Source: Chloroflexota bacterium
GTDB lineage: Bacteria > Chloroflexota > Ktedonobacteria > Ktedonobacterales > Ktedonobacteraceae
NCBI GenBank assembly: GCA_005879655.1
Contig: VBJK01000355.1
Location: forward strand, 1-5,753
Direction: 5' to 3'
DNA: 5,753 nucleotides
In this document: positions 1 through 5,753 of the stretch, piece by piece
Layout of the letters: each line of letters begins with the position of its first letter
Position numbering within the stretch: position 1 is the stretch's first letter
The notes under the pieces: model-generated
What the model was told of the DNA's origin: nothing
Seen by the model: only the letters and a program-made list of their open reading frames with translations
The model's database searches: none
Translations under genes and position numbers: made by a program

Positions 1-941
1 TGCTCTTTGACCACTGTTAAGGCATCTTTCACGTTCTTGATCCCCTTCAGATCCAGGCGAAGTGGGAAGACGGAAGTAAACCAGCCAACCGTGCGCGAGA
101 CATCTACCCCCACAAAGAGGTCCTGTCGTCCATGCCCCTCCAGGTCTATCAGTACAGCAGGTTCGTCCGTCCACTGTACCAACGTCCAGGCTAAGGCGGT
201 CAGCAGTACCTCGTTCATCTGGGTATGATAGATTGCAGGTACACGTGAGAGCAGAGCAAGGGTCTCCTCTTCTGTCAGGGTACGCGAGACGACAGCAGTT
301 GCAGCGACGGTGCTTTGCCGTCCATGAGACGGATCATCCAGGGGCAAGGGCGATGTCTGCTCAAGCGTTCTGGCGAGCCAATAGCTCTGTTCTTCTCGTA
401 TGGCATCTGACCTGGCATACTGTACGAGATGCTCAGCCCATGTCTTGAAGGAACTTGTTTTGGCTGGCAGCTTGATCGGCTCACCAAGCACTCTCTGCGT
501 GGATGCAATCTGCAAATCTTCTAGCAAAATACGCCAGGAGACGCCATCGACTGCTAAATGATGAATCACTATCAGCAAGAGCCTGGTGCGTCCTCTGCCT
601 CTATCAAAGAGTATTACGCGCAAGAGGGGTCCTTCTCTGAGATTGAGACTGGCTTGTGTCTCTTGCGCAAGTCGCGTGGCCGTGAGATCCTGCTCAGAAT
701 GGCTCAAGTGTTGCAGGTCGATAATGACTAGCGGTAGGGTATGAGTGTTGGGATCAGCAAGCACTTGTTCAGGGACGAAGCGTAGCCGTAATACATCGTG
801 TTGCCTCAGCCAGACAGCAACAACTTCTTGTAAGAAGCCGCCCCCGATCTGCTCACCTACTTGCAGGAACAGCGCTTGATTCCAATGATGAGGGGCAGAG
901 AGATGCAGCTCGAAAAACCAGTGTTGGATCGGTGTCAGAGG
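1..941 (-). other. Epimerization domain (3' end outside the window)
   Basis: The domain converts the carrier-bound L-aminoacyl or peptidyl residue to an L/D mixture, from which the next C domain takes the D form. The diagnostic motifs are E-type rather than C-type: PLTPIQHWFFE (941-909), HHLAVDGVSWRIL (563-525) containing the catalytic His, EGHGRQ (140-123) containing the catalytic Glu, and RTVGWFTSVFPL (95-60). The intervening sequence has normal E-domain length and content (SLNLREGPLLRVILFD, then LPAKTSSFKTWAEHL), with no gap or frame change. The last ~100 residues lie beyond position 1. The next module should therefore start with a DCL-type condensation domain, or the protein ends here and hands over to a partner synthetase. 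Confidence 0.94.
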
Positions 942-3899
942 CACAGTACCTACTACGGGACCTTGTTCAGCTAGCACGTGCGTCCCAACTTCAACCGTAC
1001 GACTCAATTGCTCAATGGTTTGGTGCTGGAAAAGCTGTTTTGACGTAAAGTGTAAGCCTCTCTGCTTGCCACGTGCAACCATTTGCAAACTCAAGATCGA
1101 ATCTCCTCCCAGTTCAAAGAAGTTATCACGTAGGCCGATCTGTGGGGTCTGTAACACCTCAGTCCATAGAGCTACTAACGCTTGCTCAAGCGCAGTGCGA
1201 GGGGCAGGAATGTCTTTCGGCTCTTGTAGGCTTGGGGCTGGTAATGCTGCCTGATCCAGCTTGCCATTGAGCAGGCGTGGCAGTTGCGGGAGTGGTACAA
1301 AGATGGCAGGTACCATGTATGCAGGCAGGTTTTCTTGTAGATAGTGTCGTAGTTCATCTGTACTGATCTGCTTAGCATCATCTACAACAATGTAGGCAAC
1401 GAGCTTCTTATTGTGCGAAGGATCTTGCCATAGCGAGACGGCCACTTCCTTCGTGCCTGGATAGTGCAGGAGCGCCTCCTCAATCTCCCCTAATTCGATG
1501 CGATAACCCCTCACTTTCACTTGTTGGTCTAAGCGACCAACGTACTCGATGGTTCCATCGGGCTGGTAACGGGCCAGGTCGCCGGTGCGGTAGATGCGTT
1601 CCCCCGCGTTGCTGCCTATGGGACACGGCACGAACTTCTCGGCTGTCAGATCTGCTTGATCCAGGTAGCCACGAGCTATTCCCAGTCCGCCTAGACACAG
1701 TTCGGCTACCATCCCGATAGGGACTGGATACATGGCTTCCTGCAACAAGTAGATCTGCATATTGGCTATGGGCCTGCCGATTGGAACACGACCGACGCAT
1801 GCTTGTCCTTGGTCCTGATATGCACTACTCCACACGGTTGCTTCAGTGGGGCCGTATTCATTAGAAAACAGTGTTTGGGGTAGCATGGCTCGATGCTGCT
1901 CTAGCAAGCTCAGCGGGCAGCTTTCTCCTGCCACGATCACTGTGCGTAGACTGCTCAGCTCTTGCGCTTGTCCCTGCGCGAGAACAGCCGCATACAGGGA
2001 GGCAATACTAAGCATGTGCCCGATGTTCTGTTGGGCTATGAAGGTGGGAAGCTGATCGAGTCCCTCATAGAGCGCTTCGTGAGGCAAGACTAACGTGCCC
2101 CCCTGACACAGAGTCCAGTACAAGCCTGCTACCGAACTATCAAAAGAGAGAGGGGAAAGCAAGAGATAACGCTCGACTTTCTCCTGATAAAAGGAGAAAC
2201 GAGCCAGCGTGGCATGCACGACATTGGCGTGGCTGATCAGTACGCCTTTTGCTCTGCCCGTTGATCCAGAGGTAAAGATGGCATATGCCAAATGCCATGG
2301 GATTGTTGCACAAGGCAGATTGGTCGCGTGATGCTGCCAGAAGACGGGCTGATGATCCTGCAAAGAAAGCAGCATGACACCTTCATGCTGCAATTGTCCA
2401 CGCATGACCTCATCGACAAGTACAAGCTTGACGCGCATCTGCTGTAAAAGTCCAGTCAACTGAGCTTGGGGTGCTTTAGGGTCGAGCGGGGCATAGGCTC
2501 CTCCTGCCTTGAGCACGGCAAGCAAGGCCACAATGATGGCAGGGCAGCGCTGCATGCACACAGCAACCAACACCTCGAGCGTCTCGTTCTCAAAGACTAA
2601 GGCCACAGCATCAGGAGTCTCTTGCACTTGCTGTTCAAAGAGTTGGTGCAGGCAGAGGTCCTGTGGCAGCTCGCATTGGGTGGCATTCCATCTCAGCAGC
2701 ATCAGGTCTCGATCGGCGGGCGTGAGCAAGGGCAATGCAGAGATATGCTGCTGTGGATTTTGCACGATCCCTTCAAGTAAGGTCTGCCAATGCGCCAGCA
2801 GATGTGCGATACTCTCGGACTCGAACAGATCCGTGCAGTACTCCAGGGAGCAGCGTAGCCCTTGCTCTGTTTCGGCTATTGCAAGCGTGAGATCAAACTT
2901 GCTCATCGTGCTCTCGACGGCCAATGGCCTGACACCCGCTTCTAGCAGTTCCGCTGGCGCAAGTTCTGCATGTTGTAGCACAAACATTACCTGGAAGAGA
3001 GGTGAACGGCTCAGATCGCGTTCAGGTTGTAGCGCCTCAACAATTTTCTCGAATGGGATATCCTGATGCGTATAGGCTTGCAGTGCGGTTTCGCGTGTCT
3101 GTGCGAGCACTTGTAGAAAGGTCGGATCGCCTCCGAGATCGGCACGCATCACCAGCGTGTTCACAAAAAAGCCGATCAGTCCCTCTAGTTCTGCTTGTCT
3201 GCGATTGGCTATAGGCGTTCCCACGACGATATCACTCTGGCCTGTATAGCGCAATAAGAGCACTTGAAAGGCTGAGAGTAGTGTCATGAATAGGGTGACA
3301 TGACAGGACCTACTTAACGCTATCAACCCTTCGGAGAGCACTTGTGGCAACTGTTGCTCTTGTCTGGCTCCCCGATACGATTGGATAGCTGGACGGGGGT
3401 GATCAGTGGGAAGAAGCATCGGTGACACCTCTGCCAGTTGTTTGCGCCAGTAGGCCAGTTGTGCATCTAACAATGGACCCTGTAGAAGCTGGCGTTGCCA
3501 CAGGGTATAGTCGGCGTACTGGATCGGTAAGGGGGGCAGTGTGGTCTGTTGTCTTGCGACATTGGTCCGGTATAGAGTGACTAGTTCGTGCACGAAGACT
3601 GTGCTGGACCAGCCGTCGGTGATGATGTGGTGGAGTGTGAGTAATATGATGTGCTTTTGCTGTTGCAAGCGTAAGAGTGAGATCCTTAGCAATGGTCCCT
3701 TTGTCAGATCACAGGGATGGTTCGCTTCGTGTCCTGCGAGCTGACGTGCCACTTGTTCGCGGTGCATGGGCTGAAGCCATTGCAGGTCAATGACTGGCAA
3801 GGGGGAAGCGGCCTGCGGGTGAATGACTTGCACCGCTTGGCCTGCCCGTTGCTCAAAGGTGGTTCGTAAGATCTCATGGCGACGGATTACTTCCCGCAA
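3..3899 (-). CDS. NRPS, downstream reading frame: C (lacking its N-terminal end)-A-T-E (partial)
   Basis: This is a stop-free frame of 1299 codons from about 3899 to codon 5-3, still open at the window edge, found by translating the minus strand. In order it encodes the rest of the condensation domain (C2 onward), a complete adenylation domain except for its N-terminal ~23 residues, a thiolation domain and most of an epimerization domain. It continues the synthetase of the upstream frame (5752-3887), and the two frames together make one A-T-C-A-T-E polypeptide once the junction at 3902-3899 is corrected. There is no believable independent start. The first in-frame ATG (3767) lies inside the C domain with no Shine-Dalgarno-like purine run before it, so if the frameshift is real this half is probably not translated or is useless. 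The predicted role is to add one residue to the growing chain and convert it to the D form. Domain calls are certain, whereas functionality is doubtful. Confidence 0.92.
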   Translation of the reverse strand, partial: MREVIRRHEILRTTFEQRAGQAVQVIHPQAASPLPVIDLQWLQPMHREQVARQLAGHEANHPCDLTKGPLLRISLLRLQQQKHIILLTLHHIITDGWSSTVFVHELVTLYRTNVARQQTTLPPLPIQYADYTLWQRQLLQGPLLDAQLAYWRKQLAEVSPMLLPTDHPRPAIQSYRGARQEQQLPQVLSEGLIALSRSCHVTLFMTLLSAFQVLLLRYTGQSDIVVGTPIANRRQAELEGLIGFFVNTLVMRADLGGDPTFLQVLAQTRETALQAYTHQDIPFEKIVEALQPERDLSRSPLFQVMFVLQHAELAPAELLEAGVRPLAVESTMSKFDLTLAIAETEQGLRCSLEYCTDLFESESIAHLLAHWQTLLEGIVQNPQQHISALPLLTPADRDLMLLRWNATQCELPQDLCLHQLFEQQVQETPDAVALVFENETLEVLVAVCMQRCPAIIVALLAVLKAGGAYAPLDPKAPQAQLTGLLQQMRVKLVLVDEVMRGQLQHEGVMLLSLQDHQPVFWQHHATNLPCATIPWHLAYAIFTSGSTGRAKGVLISHANVVHATLARFSFYQEKVERYLLLSPLSFDSSVAGLYWTLCQGGTLVLPHEALYEGLDQLPTFIAQQNIGHMLSIASLYAAVLAQGQAQELSSLRTVIVAGESCPLSLLEQHRAMLPQTLFSNEYGPTEATVWSSAYQDQGQACVGRVPIGRPIANMQIYLLQEAMYPVPIGMVAELCLGGLGIARGYLDQADLTAEKFVPCPIGSNAGERIYRTGDLARYQPDGTIEYVGRLDQQVKVRGYRIELGEIEEALLHYPGTKEVAVSLWQDPSHNKKLVAYIVVDDAKQISTDELRHYLQENLPAYMVPAIFVPLPQLPRLLNGKLDQAALPAPSLQEPKDIPAPRTALEQALVALWTEVLQTPQIGLRDNFFELGGDSILSLQMVARGKQRGLHFTSKQLFQHQTIEQLSRTVEVGTHVLAEQGPVVGTVPLTPIQHWFFELHLSAPHHWNQALFLQVGEQIGGGFLQEVVAVWLRQHDVLRLRFVPEQVLADPNTHTLPLVIIDLQHLSHSEQDLTATRLAQETQASLNLREGPLLRVILFDRGRGRTRLLLIVIHHLAVDGVSWRILLEDLQIASTQRVLGEPIKLPAKTSSFKTWAEHLVQYARSDAIREEQSYWLARTLEQTSPLPLDDPSHGRQSTVAATAVVSRTLTEEETLALLSRVPAIYHTQMNEVLLTALAWTLVQWTDEPAVLIDLEGHGRQDLFVGVDVSRTVGWFTSVFPLRLDLKGIKNVKDALTVVKE
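995..1202 (-). other. Thiolation (peptidyl carrier) domain 2, epimerase-type
   Basis: The domain begins at PRTALEQALVALWTEVL and carries DNFFELGGDSILSLQM with the phosphopantetheine serine codon at 1100-1098. It ends near QLFQHQTIEQLSRTV. The GGDSI variant (Asp before the modified Ser) is the form known for carrier domains that sit before epimerization domains, and an E domain follows after about 20 residues. Spacing and length are normal and no damage is seen. Confidence 0.93.
1255..2660 (-). other. Adenylation domain 2, lacking core motif A1
   Basis: The domain opens with LHQLFEQQVQETPDAVALVF (2651-2592), then jumps from FENETL to EVLVAVCM. It continues with A2 LKAGGAYAPLDP, A3 TSGSTGRAKG (2273-2244; Ala replaces the usual Pro), A4 FDSS (from 2144), A5 NEYGPTEAT (1862-1836), A6 with GIARGYL, A7 YRTGDLARY, A8 GRLDQQVKVRGYRIELGEIE, A9 LPAYMVP and A10 NGKLDQAAL with the catalytic Lys codon 1262-1260. 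The code read from the GrsA alignment is D(2141)-S(2138)-A(2129)-L-I(1937)-A(1931)-E(1859)-V(1835)-W(1832)-K. Position 278 is L if aligned without a gap, with S as the alternative. This FDSSVAGLYWTL type is distinct from adenylation domain 1. I cannot assign a substrate. Loss of about 23 N-terminal residues probably harms folding, although the ATP- and substrate-binding motifs remain. Confidence 0.92.
2574..2582 (-). other. In-frame deletion junction removing core motif A1 of adenylation domain 2
   Basis: Minus-strand codons ACG CTC GAG GTG read T-L-E-V. Aligned with adenylation domain 1 (FEDHHL, then 23 residues from TYAIL to GVSP, then EVRVG), the second domain has FENETL followed directly by EVLVA. 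The missing piece is therefore 23 codons (69 nt) in frame. It covers LTYxxLNxxANxLxxxLxxxGVxP, which nearly every NRPS adenylation domain has. The flanks on both sides match the family well. Confidence 0.85.
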
Positions 3900-3970
3900 G
3901 CATAGGCTGTGCTTCCTGGCTCTAGCTGATCGAGGAACCAGAGCCGTTGCTGTGCAAAGGAGAGTGGGAT
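2715..3970 (-). other. Condensation domain (LCL-like), broken by a frameshifting deletion near its N-terminus
   Basis: C1 (SFAQQRLWFLDQL, about 3964-3926) lies in the upstream frame. C2 RHEILRTTF (3881-3855), catalytic C3 HHIITDG (3632-3612), C4 YADYTLWQRQ (3518-3489), C5 VVGTPIANRR with GLIGFFVNTLVMR (about 3227-3144), C6/C7 HQDIPFEKIVEAL (3068-3030) and RDLSRSPLFQVMF lie in the downstream frame. The second His of HHxxxDG, needed for peptide bond formation, is present. About 20 residues expected between C1 and C2 (the YNIPxxLRLxGxLDxxAL stretch, which includes the first beta strand) are missing, and the frame changes there. LCL type is inferred because the preceding module has a GGHSL carrier and no E domain. 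If the break is real, the domain cannot fold normally and chain elongation at this step is lost. Confidence 0.9.
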
Positions 3971-5752
3971 CTGCTCTGGACGAGTTACTTTCAGCAACGG
4001 CGGTATCTCTACCCCTTGATCTTTGCGCATGATCTCTTCTATTGCTGCTGCAAACTCTGCTACTGTTGGAGTTTCAAACAACGTGCGTAGAGGTACCTCG
4101 ACGGTGAGCATGGCCCTCACGCGCCCGATCAGTTTCGTTGCCAGCAAGGAGTGCCCTCCCAGGGCGAAGAAGTTGTCGTGTCTGCCTATAGACTCTCGAC
4201 CTAACATTTGACACCACAATCCTGCCAGCAGGTCTTCAAGTGGGGTTCTGGCTTCCTCTTGCACATGGCTTTCAGAGGCTGCAACGTCTGGTACTGGTAA
4301 CGCTCGACGGTTGAGCTTGCCGTTGGGTAAGAGAGGAAAAACAGGCATGGACACAAACGCCGAGGGGATCATATATGTGGGCAGACGGTCTTGCAAGTAA
4401 GAACGTAGAGCGCTGATCTGCAAAGCCTGTCCCGGTTGCACGATGAGATAGGCTACCAGACGTTGCTCTCCCGGCTCGTCTTCTCGCAGCAGCACCACAC
4501 ATGCCTCAAACGCCCCGTGCTCTCTTAGTACGGCCTCGATCTCTGCCAACTCGATGCGGAGTCCTCGTAGCTTGACCTGCGTATCTTTGCGCCCCAAGAA
4601 CTCAATTTGTCCATTGGGCAGGTAGCGCCCAAGATCTCCTGTCCGATACATGCGTGCTCCTGGCGCAATAAATTGCGCAGCTACGGGGAGTGGAACAAAC
4701 TTCTCAGCCGTTGCCGCCGTCTGATCCATATAACCTCGTGACAGGCCAATACCTGAGAGATAGATCTCCCCTACAACGCCTATGGGGACAGCAGAAAGCT
4801 GATGGTCGAGCACATACGCCTGCATATTGGGGATTGGTCTGCCCAGAGGGGCAAGACCTCTGTCCTGCAACGAGGGAGAGACGGGCGTAAACATCGAGGT
4901 CATGGTCGTTTCCGTTGGGCCATACTGGTTGATGACCTGGAGATCTGGGCTAAAGACGCGCTGTGCATGATTGACCACTTCTAGCGCAAGACTCTCTCCG
5001 CTGACCAGAACCAGTTCCACCGAGGGACATCTCTGTTGCAGTGTATCGGCTACATCTAGCAGGGCAGATAAGAAGGAGGGCACAATACTCAAGAGAGCCG
5101 TGACCTTTTGCTGCTGCAAGCGGTCCACAAGGGTCTGCATGTCCCTGTACTCTTCCTCGCTCACCAGTACCAGCCGTCCCCCAACAAGGAGCGTGGCAAA
5201 GATATCGCGTAGAGAGGCATCAAAGGAGAGGGGTGGCAGTTGCAGAACCACGGTATCGGCAGTAAGCTGAGAGGTATGTGTCACGTAATGGAGATAGTTG
5301 ACGACTCCTGCGTGTGTGCTGAGTACCCCTTTTGGCCGTCCCGTGGAACCGGAGGTCGAGACGATATAGGCGAGATTGTGCTCCATCACTAGTGACTTCA
5401 CGTTGACATTGCTTGCCTCTTGCAGTTCGTGCGTTTGCCACACTTGCTCAATAAGCAGGAGATCTTGCACTCCTGCCCCTGCAAGCTCATCCTCTTGCTT
5501 GCTAGTCATCAGTATGGTGAGACGCGCATCCTGGACCAGAGCAACGAGACGCGTCAGTGGCCATGCCGGGTCCAAAGGCACATATGCCCCCCCGGCCTTC
5601 AGAATCGCTAAGACCACAACAGGCAACCAGAGCGAGCGCCTAAGCCTGATGCCGACCCGTACTTCAGGACTCACCCCCAGGGCTTGCAGGTAATGACCCA
5701 GTTGATTCGCCCGTTGGTTGAGTATGGCGTAGGTGAGGTGATGGTCCTCAAA
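3887..5752 (-). CDS. NRPS, upstream reading frame: A (partial)-T-C (N-terminal start only), ended by frameshift
   Basis: This is a 621-codon open frame that enters from the window edge (5752) and stops at TAA 3889-3887. It encodes an adenylation domain, a thiolation domain and the first ~25 residues of a condensation domain. A GTG at 5674 could be taken as a start, but it is internal: the 26 codons before it read FEDHHLTYAILNQRAN and onward, which is core motif A1, so the gene begins outside the window. The protein would act in the cytoplasm, activating an amino acid as its aminoacyl-AMP, loading it on the carrier serine and presenting it to the C domain. The frame ends just after C1 (SFAQQRLWFLDQL, then GSTAY) with four unrelated residues (ACGK), because the sequence jumps to the other frame at 3902-3899. 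Family assignment is certain. The stop results from a small deletion (real or an assembly error) and is not a natural NRPS terminus, since there is no TE, reductase or docking region. Confidence 0.93.
   Translation of the reverse strand, partial: FEDHHLTYAILNQRANQLGHYLQALGVSPEVRVGIRLRRSLWLPVVVLAILKAGGAYVPLDPAWPLTRLVALVQDARLTILMTSKQEDELAGAGVQDLLLIEQVWQTHELQEASNVNVKSLVMEHNLAYIVSTSGSTGRPKGVLSTHAGVVNYLHYVTHTSQLTADTVVLQLPPLSFDASLRDIFATLLVGGRLVLVSEEEYRDMQTLVDRLQQQKVTALLSIVPSFLSALLDVADTLQQRCPSVELVLVSGESLALEVVNHAQRVFSPDLQVINQYGPTETTMTSMFTPVSPSLQDRGLAPLGRPIPNMQAYVLDHQLSAVPIGVVGEIYLSGIGLSRGYMDQTAATAEKFVPLPVAAQFIAPGARMYRTGDLGRYLPNGQIEFLGRKDTQVKLRGLRIELAEIEAVLREHGAFEACVVLLREDEPGEQRLVAYLIVQPGQALQISALRSYLQDRLPTYMIPSAFVSMPVFPLLPNGKLNRRALPVPDVAASESHVQEEARTPLEDLLAGLWCQMLGRESIGRHDNFFALGGHSLLATKLIGRVRAMLTVEVPLRTLFETPTVAEFAAAIEEIMRKDQGVEIPPLLKVTRPEQIPLSFAQQRLWFLDQLEPGSTAYACGK
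3899..3904 (-). other. Frameshift/deletion junction inside the condensation domain
   Basis: On the minus strand, codon TAT (3904-3902, the Tyr of GSTAY) is followed by G-C and then, in a new frame, TTG CGG GAA GTA (LREV), which opens the C2 region. Both sides are excellent C-domain sequence. Family spacing between these points is close to 20 residues (60 nt), and only the two bases GC remain, so about 58 nt (3n+1) appear to have been lost. There is no slippery heptamer or homopolymer run at the junction. Simple indel error or programmed frameshifting would not restore the missing residues in any case. Confidence 0.85.
4046..4246 (-). other. Thiolation (peptidyl carrier) domain 1
   Basis: The domain starts near TPLEDLLAGLWCQML and carries the 4'-phosphopantetheine attachment motif DNFFALGGHSLLATKL, with the acceptor serine codon at 4150-4148. 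It ends in the usual helix LFETPTVAEFAAAI. The GGHSL form is typical of carrier domains that feed a condensation domain directly rather than an epimerase, and a C domain does follow after a linker of about 25 residues. Residue n is therefore expected to be passed on without epimerization. Confidence 0.93.
4290..5752 (-). other. Adenylation domain 1 (AMP-binding), 5' end outside the window
   Basis: All core motifs are present in order: A1 LTYAILNQRAN (about 5737-5705), A2 LKAGGAYVPLDP, A3 STSGSTGRPKG (5359-5327; Ser replaces the usual Tyr before TSGSTG), A4 FDAS (5224-5213), A5 NQYGPTETT (4930-4904), A6 with GLSRGY, A7 YRTGDLGRY, A8 RKDTQVKLRGLRIELAEIE (Ala replaces the usual Gly of ELGE), A9 LPTYMIPSAF and A10 NGKLNRRAL with the catalytic Lys at 4318-4316. 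Mapping onto the GrsA positions 235/236/239/278/299/301/322/330/331/517 gives D-A-R-(S or L)-L-S-Q-M-T-K. Position 278 is uncertain because there is one extra residue ahead of IVPS. The FDASLRD type is neither the Phe nor the hydrophobic GrsA-like type. I do not recognise the code and make no substrate call. The domain looks intact. Confidence 0.93.
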
Positions 5753-5753
5753 G

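Noticed and set aside
1..941. The last domain being a second condensation domain
   Set aside because: WFFE after PIQ, VDGVSWRIL after HH, EGHGRQ and TVGWFTS are E-domain signatures, and the preceding carrier has GGDSI.
1480..1800. 106-codon minus-strand open frame rich in Arg and Ser
   Set aside because: It is a shifted frame over motifs A6-A8 of adenylation domain 2. The true frame there reads YRTGDLARY and GRLDQQVKVRG.
2509..3066. 185-codon plus-strand open frame
   Set aside because: It lies antisense to the end of the C domain and start of A domain 2, is low-complexity Ser/Cys-rich, has no recognisable motif and is fully explained as a shadow of the minus-strand NRPS frame.
3700..3899. 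Independent downstream gene starting at ATG 3767
   Set aside because: There is no ribosome binding site, the ATG sits inside the conserved C domain between C2 and C3, and C2 is encoded upstream of it in the same frame.
3887..3905. Programmed ribosomal frameshift joining the two frames
   Set aside because: There is no slippery heptamer, and ~20 conserved residues would still be missing after a shift.
3887..5674. GTG at 5674 as the start of a 595-residue protein
   Set aside because: In-frame sequence upstream to the window edge encodes the A1 motif (LTYAILNQRAN), so the GTG is an internal Val codon.
1..5753. Promoters, terminators, tRNA, insertion sequences, CRISPR or repeat arrays
   Set aside because: Coding sequence covers the entire window. 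I saw no repeat arrays or intergenic hairpin-plus-T runs, and the two A domains share protein motifs but no long identical DNA.

Overview
The whole window lies inside nonribosomal peptide synthetase (NRPS) coding sequence on the minus strand. Read from high to low coordinates, the domain order is A (5' part outside the window), T, C, A, T, E (3' part outside the window). This is the end of one extension module followed by an almost complete C-A-T-E module. There is no intergenic DNA, promoter, terminator, RNA gene, mobile element or CRISPR array, and neither the start nor the stop of the full gene is in view. GC content is intermediate (about half), and the protein resembles megasynthases of the kind found in Ktedonobacteria/Chloroflexota, Cyanobacteria and Bacillales. 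The sequence alone does not settle the taxon.

Layout on the minus strand: A domain 1 at about 5752-4290; T1 with LGGHSL, phosphopantetheine serine codon 4150-4148; C domain about 3970-2715; A domain 2 about 2660-1255; T2 with LGGDSI, serine codon 1100-1098; epimerization (E) domain about 941 to the window edge. The logic is that A1 loads residue n on T1, the C domain joins it to residue n+1 loaded by A2 on T2, and the E domain inverts the alpha carbon so that residue n+1 is passed on as a D-residue.

The main oddity is that the line is damaged in two places, at the N-terminal ends of two adjacent domains. At 3904-3899 the C domain jumps from its C1 motif (ending ...GSTAY) straight to LREVIRRHEILRTTF. 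About 20 expected residues are missing, roughly 58 nt, which is not a multiple of three. The frame shifts and the upstream reading frame stops at TAA 3889-3887. At 2582-2574 the second A domain jumps from FENETL to EVLVAVCM. This omits about 23 residues in frame, including core motif A1 (LTYxxLNxxAN), which the first A domain still has. Everything else is intact: all later A motifs, both carrier serines, the C-domain HHxxxDG and the E-domain catalytic motifs. Either the synthetase carries two short recent deletions and is probably inactive, or the assembly dropped two segments of about 60-70 nt. Raw reads would decide.

The substrate codes read from the two A domains, about DAR(S/L)LSQMTK and DS-A-L-I-A-E-V-W-K, do not match any code I can name, so the product is not predicted.
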